Of a stretch of 64,000 nucleotides of DNA, positions 35,807-44,049 are shown one piece after another. The notes under the pieces are model-generated. The model did not search any database. It was given only the letters and a program-made list of their open reading frames with translations, and had not been told where the DNA came from. This DNA comes from Acidobacteriota bacterium (lineage in GTDB: Bacteria > Acidobacteriota > Terriglobia > Terriglobales > Acidobacteriaceae), in the NCBI GenBank assembly GCA_003225175.1, contig QIBA01000066.1:62001-126000 (forward strand). Reading direction: 5' to 3'. Position 1 is the stretch's first letter; the number at the start of each line of letters is the position of its first letter. Both the position numbers and the translations under genes were made by a program.

Positions 35807-35932
35807 TTAATTCTCCGCAAGCAGCCCAGCATGTGGACCGTGATGATAGGTGGGTGGTGGACTTATTTAATCAGATTAGCTATTAAATCAAATGAGTGCA
35901 CGAATGATTTATGGTCAAGTGGTTTCGCTTGC

Positions 35933-36298
35933 TTATCGCTTCTCGGCGGTAAAGGTGGATGCTCTGCGCGCAGCCCGGGGAACCGTGTAGATAACTTCTC
36001 CGGGACGCGCATATCGCAGCTGCTCGCGGGCTTCCTTTTCGATTGTTCCGGGATCGTTCTTCAGCGCATCAACATGGTGCGCGAGCTGTTGGTTTTCCTG
36101 TTTGAGTTCCTGGATCTCTTTCGTAAGCGCGCGATGCTCTTCGCGCTTGTGGGCGTAGACCATCGTCCCATTCGCTCCGAAAACTACGTGGTAGGCCACC
36201 CACATTGCGAGCAGGCATAGGACGACCGTGGCGCCCCTGCGGCGCGATTGATAAAGCTTTGCCGCAACTGTCTCAACGATTGCTCGAACTTTTTCCAT
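35933..36298 (-). CDS. ftsB: Septum formation initiator (FtsB/DivIC) family protein
   Basis: 121 residues. One transmembrane segment (about 25-44) is followed by a coiled coil (HKREEHRALTKEIQELKQEN) and the short C-terminal REQLRYARPGEVIY motif typical of FtsB/DivIC, which link the divisome complex FtsQ-FtsL-FtsB. The N-terminus is cytoplasmic and Arg-rich. It is upstream of pfkA on the same strand (126 bp gap). Unlike in E. coli it is not next to ispD. Confidence 0.85.
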   Translation of the reverse strand: MEKVRAIVETVAAKLYQSRRRGATVVLCLLAMWVAYHVVFGANGTMVYAHKREEHRALTKEIQELKQENQQLAHHVDALKNDPGTIEKEAREQLRYARPGEVIYTVPRAARRASTFTAEKR

Positions 36299-36676
36299 CC
36301 TTTATTGCAGAGCCCCATCAGCGCGCATGATCCTCGCGGTCTTACGTCCTGAAAAACCTGTAGGATGCGCGATCACCCTTCTAGTGAACTTCTCTTCGCT
36401 TCAGCCGTCAAGCGGAAGTTCTCCCGCGGTTGCGCAGAAGAATCAAGTTTGCCAAATAGTTCGCAAAAAAGTTCTTGAAAATTTGCTTTCGCTTCGAAGC
36501 AAAACACGACACGGGATCACACGGATTTCATGGGTTTTTAGAGAGTTATATTAGGAGAGCAATACAGTTTGACCATGGAGGAATCCTCCTCGACTATTCA
36601 TGAAAACTGTCGCGTCCGTGTAATCCTGGTCGTATTTGCCCTTGCACTTGCAATTGAACGCTAGGATCGTAAAAGA
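36299..36676. other. Intergenic region between ftsB and cutA
   Basis: About 380 bp with no gene. A 7-bp hairpin TTTGCTT...AAGCAAA (36482-36503) is the only structure seen. A GGAGGAATCCTCC palindrome near 36579 is another short dyad. Promoters for the divergent ftsB and cutA genes should be here. Confidence 0.45.
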
Positions 36677-36994
36677 ATGTCTGACGAGAAGCTGGTGATC
36701 AGCACGGCTGGATCGAAAGAGGAGGCCTCGCATATTGCGATTTCACTCGTGGAGGCTCAGTTAGCAGCGTGCGTGAACATTGTTGGACCCATTGAGTCGA
36801 TTTATCGTTGGCAAGGGAAGATCGAAAGCGCACCGGAGTTCCTGTTGCTGGTGAAGACAGTGGCGTCCCAATCGGCTGCGGTGATCACACGGATTCGAGA
36901 GTTGCACTCCTATGATTTGCCTGAAGCAATCGAGATCAGAATTGATGGCGGAAGCGCAGATTATCTGAAGTGGATTGCCGATTCGGTTCGGTAA
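36677..36994 (+). CDS. cutA: CutA1-family divalent cation tolerance protein
   Basis: 105 residues, full family length. It matches CutA1: STAGSKEEASHIAISLVEAQ, LAACVNIVGPIESIYRWQGK, FLLLVKTVASQ and HSYDLPEAIEIRIDGG. CutA1 is a very stable trimer of ferredoxin-like fold, linked to copper/divalent-metal tolerance in E. coli; the actual function is unsettled. It is convergent with the DNA glycosylase gene (9 bp apart). Confidence 0.92.
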   Translation: MSDEKLVISTAGSKEEASHIAISLVEAQLAACVNIVGPIESIYRWQGKIESAPEFLLLVKTVASQSAAVITRIRELHSYDLPEAIEIRIDGGSADYLKWIADSVR

Positions 36995-37003
36995 TTCTGG
37001 CCT

Positions 37004-37672
37004 TCACAACTGCACATCCAGAGAGCGCCACATATACCAGCTTGCGACCGAGCAGTACGGATGCCAGCCCTTTGCCAAGCGCTCCATCGTTCGCGGCTTT
37101 GGCATTACTTTCATTCCGTAAGCCTTACGCATCGCGGCTCGGACTCCATAATCTCCTGTGGGAAGGATGTTCGGCCGGCGCAGAGCAAACATCAGAAACA
37201 TGTGCGCCGTCCAGGTGCCGATGCCCTTGACCTCAGTGAGTTCTGCGACGATCTCATCGTCCCTCATGTGTGGAAAGCGCTCGAATTCCACGATACCATC
37301 GCGCGTCTTTCGCGCCAGGTCGCGAATGTAGGTTAGCTTCTGCCTTGACAGCCCAACTGCTCGCATTTGATTGGGACGGAGCTTCAGTATCGAATCGGGA
37401 GTGATCTCCCCTCCAGCTTTGTTTACCAGCCGATCGAAGATCGTTCGCGCTGCTTTGCCATGAAGCTGTTGAAACACGATCGAACGGACGAGCGCGTGAA
37501 ATGTGGGTTCGTGATACTGCATAGCGTAAGGACCAATGCGCTCAATGATTGCGGCAAGCACTGGATCTGCGGATCGCAAGTGCGCGAGCGCCAGGTCGGA
37601 AGAACTTTCGAGCAAAGTGTTGATGGTCGAGTCGGCGGTGGCAGAGAGCTGCTTCTTGGCTGCGGCTTTCAC
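37004..37672 (-). CDS. DNA-3-methyladenine glycosylase II-like (AlkA/HhH-GPD family)
   Basis: 222 residues. The helix-hairpin-helix motif LTEVKGIGTWTAHMFLMFAL is followed by the catalytic Asp174 in PTGDYGVRAAM, both hallmarks of HhH-GPD base-excision glycosylases. IVFQQLHGKAARTIFDRL fits the N-terminal AlkA core. It removes alkylated bases such as 3-methyladenine from DNA. It lacks the N-terminal Ada-type extension and the FeS cluster found in EndoIII/MutY. It is a single gene. Confidence 0.9.
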   Translation of the reverse strand: MKAAAKKQLSATADSTINTLLESSSDLALAHLRSADPVLAAIIERIGPYAMQYHEPTFHALVRSIVFQQLHGKAARTIFDRLVNKAGGEITPDSILKLRPNQMRAVGLSRQKLTYIRDLARKTRDGIVEFERFPHMRDDEIVAELTEVKGIGTWTAHMFLMFALRRPNILPTGDYGVRAAMRKAYGMKVMPKPRTMERLAKGWHPYCSVASWYMWRSLDVQL

Positions 37673-37733
37673 GAGCTCAGATTTTAATAGAACCTTCTAT
37701 CGCGCGAATGCCTGCTTGGCGACTGCCCATCCC

Positions 37734-38150
37734 TTATTTCGAAGCTACAGTGACATGATTTGAAATTTTCTGGAACTCATTCGCGCTGATCGCGCCCTTG
37801 CTCACGACATCGTGTGGGCGCTGATACGGACGATCGGCAATGATTGCATTTGCCCGCGCTTCGTCGATCCCAGGCAAGCCCATCAGTTGAGCTTTGTTGG
37901 CGCTGTTCAGGTCAACAAGGGACGAGCTCTTATCGTTGATGCCTTCCTTTACTCCTTGCGCCGCGGCGGTGAGCTGAGTTTCCGCGACCGCAGCTCCTTT
38001 TTTGATATTGCCTGCAGCCTCGCGGCTCTCCCGCTTTAATTGCTCCGTAGCATTAGCTGCCTGTTGTCGGGTCGTGCCGGGATCGTTTGAACATGCGATG
38101 CCGGCGATGGTGAGAGTGAGTAGTACGAAAAAATAAAGATGCGAATGCAC
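37734..38150 (-). CDS. Lipoprotein with ComEA-like helix-hairpin-helix domain
   Basis: 138 residues from the GTG at 38150, chosen because GGAGGA stands just upstream; an ATG at 38177 lacks this. A lipoprotein signal ends in a lipobox (LTIAGIAC). A charged helical middle follows, then a ComEA-type HhH domain: VDLNSANKAQLMGLPGIDEARANAIIADRPY. ComEA-like domains bind DNA non-specifically at the envelope in natural uptake. Here the domain is single and the rest differs from ComEA. Its role is uncertain (DNA binding or oligomerisation). Confidence 0.75.
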   Translation of the reverse strand: MHSHLYFFVLLTLTIAGIACSNDPGTTRQQAANATEQLKRESREAAGNIKKGAAVAETQLTAAAQGVKEGINDKSSSLVDLNSANKAQLMGLPGIDEARANAIIADRPYQRPHDVVSKGAISANEFQKISNHVTVASK

Positions 38151-38294
38151 GAAATTCCTCCTCTGGTGGGAGTACAAAGCTCTGAGAATAGTTGCTCAGA
38201 GATGCGCATCCTCAGAAGCAGCACGGATTTGGTGCAGGCCTGCTGCAATGGAAAAACGCATCTTAATCAGGAACCGCTTTGGCAGACTAATGAG

Positions 38295-38516
38295 ATGAAG
38301 AAAGTTTTCATCATAGGCATTATCTGCGTGGCTCTGGGACTGTTGTCCCTTGTGGTAACGATTCCACACGCCCAACAGCAGCAGTTTCAGTCGGACACGA
38401 TCGCTCTCGGCGTGTCCCGCACGGAGCCACGGCACTTTCCTGTGGGCGTTGGAGGGACGCTCATCATCGGCGGCTTTGTACTCATGATCAGCGGATGTCG
38501 CGAGCACCAACCCTGA
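38295..38516 (+). CDS. Small double-spanning membrane protein
   Basis: 73 residues from ATG 38295. Two hydrophobic segments, VFIIGIICVALGLLSLVV and GTLIIGGFVLMISG, flank a short loop rich in Gln/Thr. There is no recognisable family. An in-frame ATG far upstream (38139) would add a soluble, non-family-like leader and is not preferred. It abuts the Ig-like gene tail-to-tail (the stops touch at 38516/38517). Confidence 0.55.
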   Translation: MKKVFIIGIICVALGLLSLVVTIPHAQQQQFQSDTIALGVSRTEPRHFPVGVGGTLIIGGFVLMISGCREHQP

Positions 38517-39200
38517 TTACTGCGATTGCACAAGAAACCCTTGCACCTCGCGTCGGTCGCGATAAATAGTATTCTTCGCCGGCACTTCTGCGACGGCATC
38601 TGCATGCAACGTGTATTGTCCCAAAGGCAAGCTCGAATCGAATTTCAGATCCGGAGTTTCCGCGCCTCTTGGGACAGCCAGATGCTCATAACCTAAGGCA
38701 AAGGCCTTCCCGTATTCGTTCACGGCGACAACAATCACTGTAAGATCGACATCATCTTTGCTGCCGTTCTTCACGCGCGCGGCGCCGGCCAGGTGATCGA
38801 GTGAGAGATGCGGGCGGTCAGTCCAGCGAATGGCGAGTACCGGACCAGGATTGGTGACGAGGAGTTTAGTCATCGTTAGAGGCGGCTCCGAAGAGTCGGA
38901 GACCTGCATTAATGCTGAGAATTGCGTGTCAGATTGCGGTGTGCCGAAGATCACTCCGCGTGTGCTGTCGAGGGCGAGGCCCGCTGGCAGGGATTGCTGC
39001 AGGACTGTCCAGCGATACGGCGGTTTGCCTCCCACAACTCGTATCTCTGCCTTATATTCAACCCCGATCTCAGCCGAGGGCAGGTTCGATGTCACAATCT
39101 GAAAAGGGCGGCCGCTCGGCAATCCCTGGGCAGATGCCTTGGAGTTGGAGAACGTGCAGACCGAGCCGGCACACAGGATCAAGATCCAGCCATTGCGCAT
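38517..39200 (-). CDS. Secreted protein with putative Ig-like (He_PIG) domain
   Basis: 227 residues. A signal peptide (WILILCAGSVCTFSNSKASA) precedes an Ig-like putative domain: VEYKAEIRVVGGKPPYRW..., SLPAGLALDSTRGVIFGTP, which is the He_PIG pattern of extracellular beta-sandwich repeats. The C-terminal half (KFDSSLPLGQYTLHADAVAEV) looks like another beta-sandwich. Likely surface or periplasmic, binding role; function unknown. Monocistronic. Confidence 0.75.
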   Translation of the reverse strand: MRNGWILILCAGSVCTFSNSKASAQGLPSGRPFQIVTSNLPSAEIGVEYKAEIRVVGGKPPYRWTVLQQSLPAGLALDSTRGVIFGTPQSDTQFSALMQVSDSSEPPLTMTKLLVTNPGPVLAIRWTDRPHLSLDHLAGAARVKNGSKDDVDLTVIVVAVNEYGKAFALGYEHLAVPRGAETPDLKFDSSLPLGQYTLHADAVAEVPAKNTIYRDRREVQGFLVQSQ

Positions 39201-39529
39201 GCATTAACTATAGAAGCTGCGACGAAATTCATCAGCAGGAGTAGGGAATAGCGAAAATAGCAGCATTTCGAGCTTAGATCGAGAATCCTCGAATTCCGCC
39301 GGAAATCTGCAAATTCAACCCCAGAACCAGGGAAATAACAGAGAGTTCTTTGGATTGTCTTAAGCGCCATCTACCCCACGGTTTAGCGCTACTTAGCGTC
39401 GCATTCAGATAAATAACAGAGAGCGGCTTCCAGAACACTTTCGAGCAGCCGTCCGCGAAGTGGATGCGGATCCGTTGTGCCAGGACGGGAGCCCGATATT
39501 GCGTGGGCTCCCACTTGGCATCGTGCGCT
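39201..39529. repeat. Gene-free stretch containing a 13-bp direct repeat
   Basis: About 330 bp without a gene. AAATAACAGAGAG occurs twice (39333-39345 and 39411-39423), 78 bp apart. The rest has no other structure I can see. Confidence 0.45.
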
Positions 39530-39895
39530 TTATTTCATGTGCGACTCGTGCTCGAGTTCGTCGAGCCTTTTCTTCTGGTCGTCGTTCAGGACCTCGCGCA
39601 CTTTCTTGTCGGCAGTCTCGACGAGGGCCTTGTGTTCTGCGCGCCGATCCTCTTGTGAGAGGCTCTGATCCTGCATGAGCTTCTGTGCGGAGCTGTGCAG
39701 CTCCTGCAGCACAGGCCTGATCTTGGTCTGCTGATCGGTGGTCAGATTCAATTTCCCGCTCAGCGTCTTCAGGTGATCTTCGGCGCTGGGCATGGCGTGA
39801 TGGTGAGCGCCCTGGACGGCGCCATTTTGGTGCGCCAGCATCGCCAGCGCAAACGTCAACATGATTCCAATGGCAAACAAGCGAGTGCGATTCAT
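39530..39895 (-). CDS. Spy/CpxP-like periplasmic protein
   Basis: 121 residues. A signal peptide (IGIMLTFALAMLAHQNGAVQGA) leads to a His-rich stretch (AHHHAMPSAEDH) and a helical part with LNLTTDQQTKIRPVL and LNDDQKKRLDELE. These repeat the LTxxQ pattern of CpxP/Spy/Zra-type periplasmic chaperones that respond to envelope or metal stress. The His-rich stretch may bind metal (inference). Monocistronic. Confidence 0.75.
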   Translation of the reverse strand: MNRTRLFAIGIMLTFALAMLAHQNGAVQGAHHHAMPSAEDHLKTLSGKLNLTTDQQTKIRPVLQELHSSAQKLMQDQSLSQEDRRAEHKALVETADKKVREVLNDDQKKRLDELEHESHMK

Positions 39896-40122
39896 TCTCT
39901 TTTCCTCTTGGTATTTAACGTTTCTTCCGAAATACTGCCGGGTTTCTGTTACAGAGCCGTCGATCCCGCCGTTGGTCAGTGCCGTTGTGGGACGTCCTAA
40001 ATCGGGTCAGGACTGCTGCTTGGTGCCGACTCCGTAGTACCATCCGCACTGTAGCGGCAAGAGCCGGCTAAGTCGAGAACCATGCGGGCAAATGGCTGAG
40101 TTATTGAACAAAGAGACTGGGG

Positions 40123-40824
40123 ATGTCCAAAAACGATGTATCCAAATCGCTTAAGATGCCCTCGATGCAAGCTGAAAAAGCCAAGCAGAAGCGTAAGCCA
40201 GATCGACGCATTCGGCAAACGCGGAACCGGCTCGGTGGCGCTCTGATCGAACTCATCCAGGAGAAGCCGATTGATCAGGTCACGGTGCAGCAGGTGCTCG
40301 ACCGCGCAGGCGTGGGTCGTTCCACGTTTTATCTGCACTTCCGCGACAAAGACGACCTGTTTTTCAGCGAACTCGAGCAGGCGCTGGAAATGTGGAGCAC
40401 ATCACTGAGCCGCAAGCAGGAAAAGTCGCATCGCGTAGCGCCAGTCATGGAAGTCTTCGCACATATTGCACAGGCGAAAAAGCTTTATCGGGCATTGGTA
40501 GACTCCGGTCGCATCGATGCGTTCTACGATCTCGCGCAGGAGTACTTCGCCCGCGGGATCGAGCAGCGGCTGAAGGCATCAACGCGCACCGGCAGTCGAG
40601 CAGAAAGGAAACTGCGCGCGAGATCACATGCCCTCGCGGGCAGCCTCCTCTCTCTATTAAAGTGGTGGCTGGACCATGGCGCTAAAGAATCAGCACAGGA
40701 AATGGACGAACTGTTTCATGCAATCGCATGGAATGGATTGCGGGGCTCAGAGCCGGTCACTTCCGAGGATGAATTGGACAGGGGCCAAACGAGAGCACCG
40801 AAACCCTCAGCCACTTTGCGATGA
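40123..40824 (+). CDS. TetR/AcrR family transcriptional regulator
   Basis: 233 residues. After a basic N-terminus, the HTH reads IDQVTVQQVLDRAGVGRSTF then YLHFRDKDDLFFSEL, the typical TetR recognition helix and following helix. The C-terminal ligand domain is helical and divergent. The start is taken at the first ATG; a second ATG at codon 11 is possible. No target gene is obvious: upstream lies the CpxP-like gene (divergent) and downstream a convergent second TetR gene. Confidence 0.88.
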   Translation: MSKNDVSKSLKMPSMQAEKAKQKRKPDRRIRQTRNRLGGALIELIQEKPIDQVTVQQVLDRAGVGRSTFYLHFRDKDDLFFSELEQALEMWSTSLSRKQEKSHRVAPVMEVFAHIAQAKKLYRALVDSGRIDAFYDLAQEYFARGIEQRLKASTRTGSRAERKLRARSHALAGSLLSLLKWWLDHGAKESAQEMDELFHAIAWNGLRGSEPVTSEDELDRGQTRAPKPSATLR

Positions 40825-40847
40825 AACGGTGAGCAATCGACTGCACC

Positions 40848-41465
40848 CTAATTGGGCCATGCTCGCAGCGCAATCTCCACAGTTTTTCGCAACTCGGCGC
40901 GGCCGACGCCGCCCGCCGCTTGAACTGCCATTCCGTGGATGACCGTAGTGACATAACGGGCGAGCGCGACGGGGTCTGAATCCAGCGGTAAATCGCCTCC
41001 CGATTTTGCGCGCTTGAGGCGTTGGCAGAGCGCTTCTTCTCCCGCTTCGCGTCTTGTAAGCAGCTCGCGCTTTACCGTTCTCGCCTCATCTCCGCATGCG
41101 AGTGCTCCCTGTACCAGCAGGCATCCGCGTGGATTGTGCGCATCGGTCATCGCGTCGACGCTGGTATAGAGCAGACGTTCCACGGCGGCACGCGCTGTAG
41201 GCTCGTTCAGCGCGTCTAGGGCATGTGAGGCAGGACCTTCGGCATAGCGGTCGAGGGCGCGGCGAAACAGTGTTTGCTTATCGCCGAACGCTGCATAGAG
41301 GCTGGGACGGTTGATTCGCATCGCGCTGGTCAGATCGGAGAGCGAAGCTCCTTCATAACCTTTGCGCCAGAAAACCTCGAGCGCGCGATCCAATGCCCGG
41401 TCGGGATCGAAAGCGCGAGGCCTTCCCGGGGTCCTGGCCGGTCGCCTGGTTTTCATACTATCCAT
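40848..41465 (-). CDS. TetR/AcrR family transcriptional regulator divergent from an SDR
   Basis: 205 residues. The HTH is YEGASLSDLTSAMRINRPSLYAAFGDKQTLF, with a helical C-terminal domain (GCLLVQGALACGDEARTVKREL) of the type common to regulators of SDR or efflux genes. It is transcribed away from the SDR gene, with a palindrome between them, so it probably represses that SDR gene and itself. An inducer cannot be predicted. Confidence 0.9.
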   Translation of the reverse strand: MDSMKTRRPARTPGRPRAFDPDRALDRALEVFWRKGYEGASLSDLTSAMRINRPSLYAAFGDKQTLFRRALDRYAEGPASHALDALNEPTARAAVERLLYTSVDAMTDAHNPRGCLLVQGALACGDEARTVKRELLTRREAGEEALCQRLKRAKSGGDLPLDSDPVALARYVTTVIHGMAVQAAGGVGRAELRKTVEIALRAWPN

Positions 41466-41477
41466 AATACATCATTA

Positions 41478-41493
41478 TGTACTTATCGGTACA
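41478..41493. promoter_or_regulatory. Candidate TetR operator between divergent TetR and SDR genes
   Basis: TGTAC-TTATCG-GTACA is a perfect 5-bp-arm inverted repeat, 13 bp upstream of the TetR start and about 70 bp upstream of the SDR start, inside an AT-rich stretch suited to promoters. Size and place fit a TetR-family operator. Binding is inferred, not shown. Confidence 0.55.
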
Positions 41494-41565
41494 ATTATGA
41501 AGCTTTCCACAGATTTCAGACATCTGTACCGTGCGGTAAGAAATTCCTCAGAAGGAGACGGGCAA

Positions 41566-42318
41566 ATGTCAGCAAGACTAGCAGGAAAGGTTGCAGTCGT
41601 TACGGGAGCATCGAAGGGAATTGGCGCTTCGATCGCGAAATACTTCGCGGCGGAGGGTGCTTCGGTAATCGTTAATTACGCGTCGAGCAAAGAAGGCGCG
41701 GATCGCGTCGTGAAGGAGATCACGGGCAAAGGCGGAAACGCCGTTGCGGTTCAGGCAGATGTATCCAAGGAAAAGGACATCGAGCGGCTTTTTGCCGAGA
41801 CAAAGAAGGCCTTTGGCAGGCTCGACATCCTGGTTAACAATGCGGGCGTGTACGAATTCTCGCCGCTGGAGGGAGTTACTGAGGGCCACTTCCACAAACT
41901 ATTTGATCTAAATGTCCTTGGGCTGGTGCTCACCTCGAAGGAAGCCGCGAAGTACTTCGGAGCGGAAGGTGGCAGCATCATTAACGTCAGCTCTGCCGTA
42001 AGCACCTTCGCTCCTCCGAATACTGCGGTTTATACCGGCACCAAAGGCGCAGTGGATGCCGTCACAAGGACCTTGGCTAAGGAGTTGGGTCCGCGCAAGA
42101 TTCGTGTGAATGCGATCAATCCTGGCATGGTCGAAACCGAAGGAGTGATCTCAGCTGGTTTCAATGAAGGCGATTTCCGCAAACAGCTTGAGTCGCTAAC
42201 GCCCCTGGGACGGATCGGTCAGGTGGAAGACATCGCTCCCGCAGCTGTTTTTTTTGCTTCCAAGGATTCTTCTTGGATTACCGGTGAGACCCTGGTAATC
42301 GCAGGCGGCCTGCGGTGA
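41566..42318 (+). CDS. Short-chain dehydrogenase/reductase (classical SDR)
   Basis: 250 residues from ATG 41566, preceded by AAGGAGA; this start gives a standard classical SDR, whereas the frame runs open 68 codons further upstream through the regulatory region. It shows TGASKGIG cofactor motif, NNAG, catalytic Ser in NVSSAVSTF and YTGTK (YxxxK), then INPGMVETEG. The basic residue after the first strand (NYASSKEGA) suggests NADP. It resembles 3-oxoacyl-ACP reductases and glucose 1-dehydrogenases; the substrate is unknown. It is likely controlled by the divergent TetR. Confidence 0.92.
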   Translation: MSARLAGKVAVVTGASKGIGASIAKYFAAEGASVIVNYASSKEGADRVVKEITGKGGNAVAVQADVSKEKDIERLFAETKKAFGRLDILVNNAGVYEFSPLEGVTEGHFHKLFDLNVLGLVLTSKEAAKYFGAEGGSIINVSSAVSTFAPPNTAVYTGTKGAVDAVTRTLAKELGPRKIRVNAINPGMVETEGVISAGFNEGDFRKQLESLTPLGRIGQVEDIAPAAVFFASKDSSWITGETLVIAGGLR

Positions 42319-42519
42319 AGGATTTCTCGACCAGTTGAAGCAGCTCTGAGTTTGAGTTTCAACTGGCCGAGATGCGCGGTTTGGAGCACTCGGATTCGTT
42401 GTCGCCGCATCCTACTTCAGAGCAGATGAGTGGTTGATTTTCTCTGGAAACAGGCGAATGATAAGCTCTGTAGCCGAGCATTCTGCTCGGGTGAGCGGCT
42501 GCATCGTTCCGAGGTTCCC

Positions 42520-43743
42520 ATGAAGTGGTCCCGATTCGCTCCATTGGTACTGGCAGTGGCGATCGCAGCGCCGTTTGGTATTTCTGCTGATGTCAAAACG
42601 ATAGATACCTCCAACAAGCTGCCAGCGGTGAAGAATGAATTGCCGCCTGAGCTGCAGGGGCATCCTCCGGTTACAAAGCAGACGCGACTGGAATTGATTC
42701 GCACCATGCAGGCCGAGTTTGGTTTCGCGAAGAAGCTAATCCCCAAGGGTGAGAAGGGCTTGCAGCTGACGAGCAATGGGCAAATCTCTCCGGATGACCA
42801 GTCCGTTGCGATGCAAGTTGCAACTTACGGACCGGCAGCCAAGCCAGGCGACAAGCTTCAGATCACGGACGTCGTGATCAAGAACAGCGAGATTGTTTTC
42901 GACATAAACGGAGGCTCCAAGAAGAAGGGACACTGGTACGACCACGTGCAGGTTGGTGGAGGCGGCGGAATGGTTCCGGTCCATCAGGAAAAGGGGATCA
43001 ACAATCCCGGATGTACGCTTGCACTCGTCTTCCCGAAATACGTTCCGGAGATGACAGCAACCGATGTGAAGAAACTGCTTTCCCCGCTCATCGACTTTAC
43101 GGTCAAGTCGCCAACGCAAGCGTATATCGATACGCTGCCTCCCAAGCTGAAGCAATCGATTGAAAACCATCAGGCTCTGGTGGGCATGAACAAAGAGATG
43201 GTGATTGATACTCTTGGCCGTCCCCCGAAGCGAATACGCGAATCTGACGGAACGGTTGACTATGAGGAATGGATTTATGGAACGCCTCCCGCCGACGTGC
43301 AATTTGTTCGCTTCGTAAACGAAGAAGTAATTCGCGTAGAGCACATCCAGGTAGGTGGAGAGAAAGTCGTCAGGACCGCCCGTGAGGTAAAGGTAAATGC
43401 CGTAACTGGGGCCGCAACGATGGTGGAAGGAAACGCGGCAGAGACAGCGTCGGCGGAGGCTCCGGCTGAACAGGCGCAGACCGCGGAAGCTAAGAAGCCG
43501 GCAAAGCCCCCCACATTGCGTCGGCCGGGCGAAGAGGTTGAGCTCCAGAAAGGGGCGCCGGTCGGAAAGGATTCGGGAGAGCTTGGCTCGAAGCCGATTC
43601 CGACGTCAACTGGTGGTCCCGAGCCAGAGTGGGGAACCAAGCCGGCGTCGTCTACGACGAACTCGACTGCCAGTCCGCAGAGCAATTCACCGGAAGCTCC
43701 GCTCCCTGGCGAAGGTCAACTACCGCCAGTAACGCCGCGATAA
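42520..43743 (+). CDS. Secreted protein with SmpA/OmlA-like segment and Pro-rich tail
   Basis: 407 residues from ATG 42520, which gives a clear signal peptide (FAPLVLAVAIAAPFGISA); the frame is open 30 codons earlier but without one. A folded middle has DVVIKNSEIVFDINGG, WYDHVQVGGGG and a segment NKEMVIDTLGRPPKRIRESD that resembles the SmpA/OmlA fold (small beta-lactamase-inhibitor-like). The last 120 residues are Ala/Pro/Glu-rich and disordered. Envelope protein of unknown role. It stands alone. Confidence 0.75.
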   Translation: MKWSRFAPLVLAVAIAAPFGISADVKTIDTSNKLPAVKNELPPELQGHPPVTKQTRLELIRTMQAEFGFAKKLIPKGEKGLQLTSNGQISPDDQSVAMQVATYGPAAKPGDKLQITDVVIKNSEIVFDINGGSKKKGHWYDHVQVGGGGGMVPVHQEKGINNPGCTLALVFPKYVPEMTATDVKKLLSPLIDFTVKSPTQAYIDTLPPKLKQSIENHQALVGMNKEMVIDTLGRPPKRIRESDGTVDYEEWIYGTPPADVQFVRFVNEEVIRVEHIQVGGEKVVRTAREVKVNAVTGAATMVEGNAAETASAEAPAEQAQTAEAKKPAKPPTLRRPGEEVELQKGAPVGKDSGELGSKPIPTSTGGPEPEWGTKPASSTTNSTASPQSNSPEAPLPGEGQLPPVTPR

Positions 43744-43849
43744 TAAACAGAACGCCGAGATCGCAGCTAAAGCTCGCGCTGTGCCCCTCGCTGGTGCGAT
43801 TCTTCGCGTAAAATAGCACTATCAACTTCTATGGAGTTATTGATCAGAA

Positions 43850-44029
43850 ATGGCAAAGATCGCCAAGACAGCCGACCGTAAAAAAGTCATGGATACTTCC
43901 AAGAGCACAGACTGCCCCAAATGCGGCAAGCCGACCCGCATTGTGAAGCGCGTAAAAGATCGTGAGCGCGGCGTAAGCGGTGGGGTGTTTATCTCCTGTT
44001 CAGCCTGTGAGTTCTACGAGAAATTGTAA
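43850..44029 (+). CDS. Small zinc-ribbon protein (59 residues)
   Basis: Translates as MAKIAKTADRKKVMD... with a CPKCGKP pair, a basic middle (RIVKRVKDRERG) and a second pair CSACEFYEKL. Four cysteines (CxxC...CxxC) make a zinc ribbon. The basic face suggests RNA or DNA contact, as in ribosome-associated zinc ribbons, but no family is certain. It is too short for many gene finders. A 7-bp hairpin just after the stop (44053-44071) may end its transcript. Confidence 0.8.
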   Translation: MAKIAKTADRKKVMDTSKSTDCPKCGKPTRIVKRVKDRERGVSGGVFISCSACEFYEKL

Positions 44030-44049
44030 AACGAGGGTTTGGAATTGAT

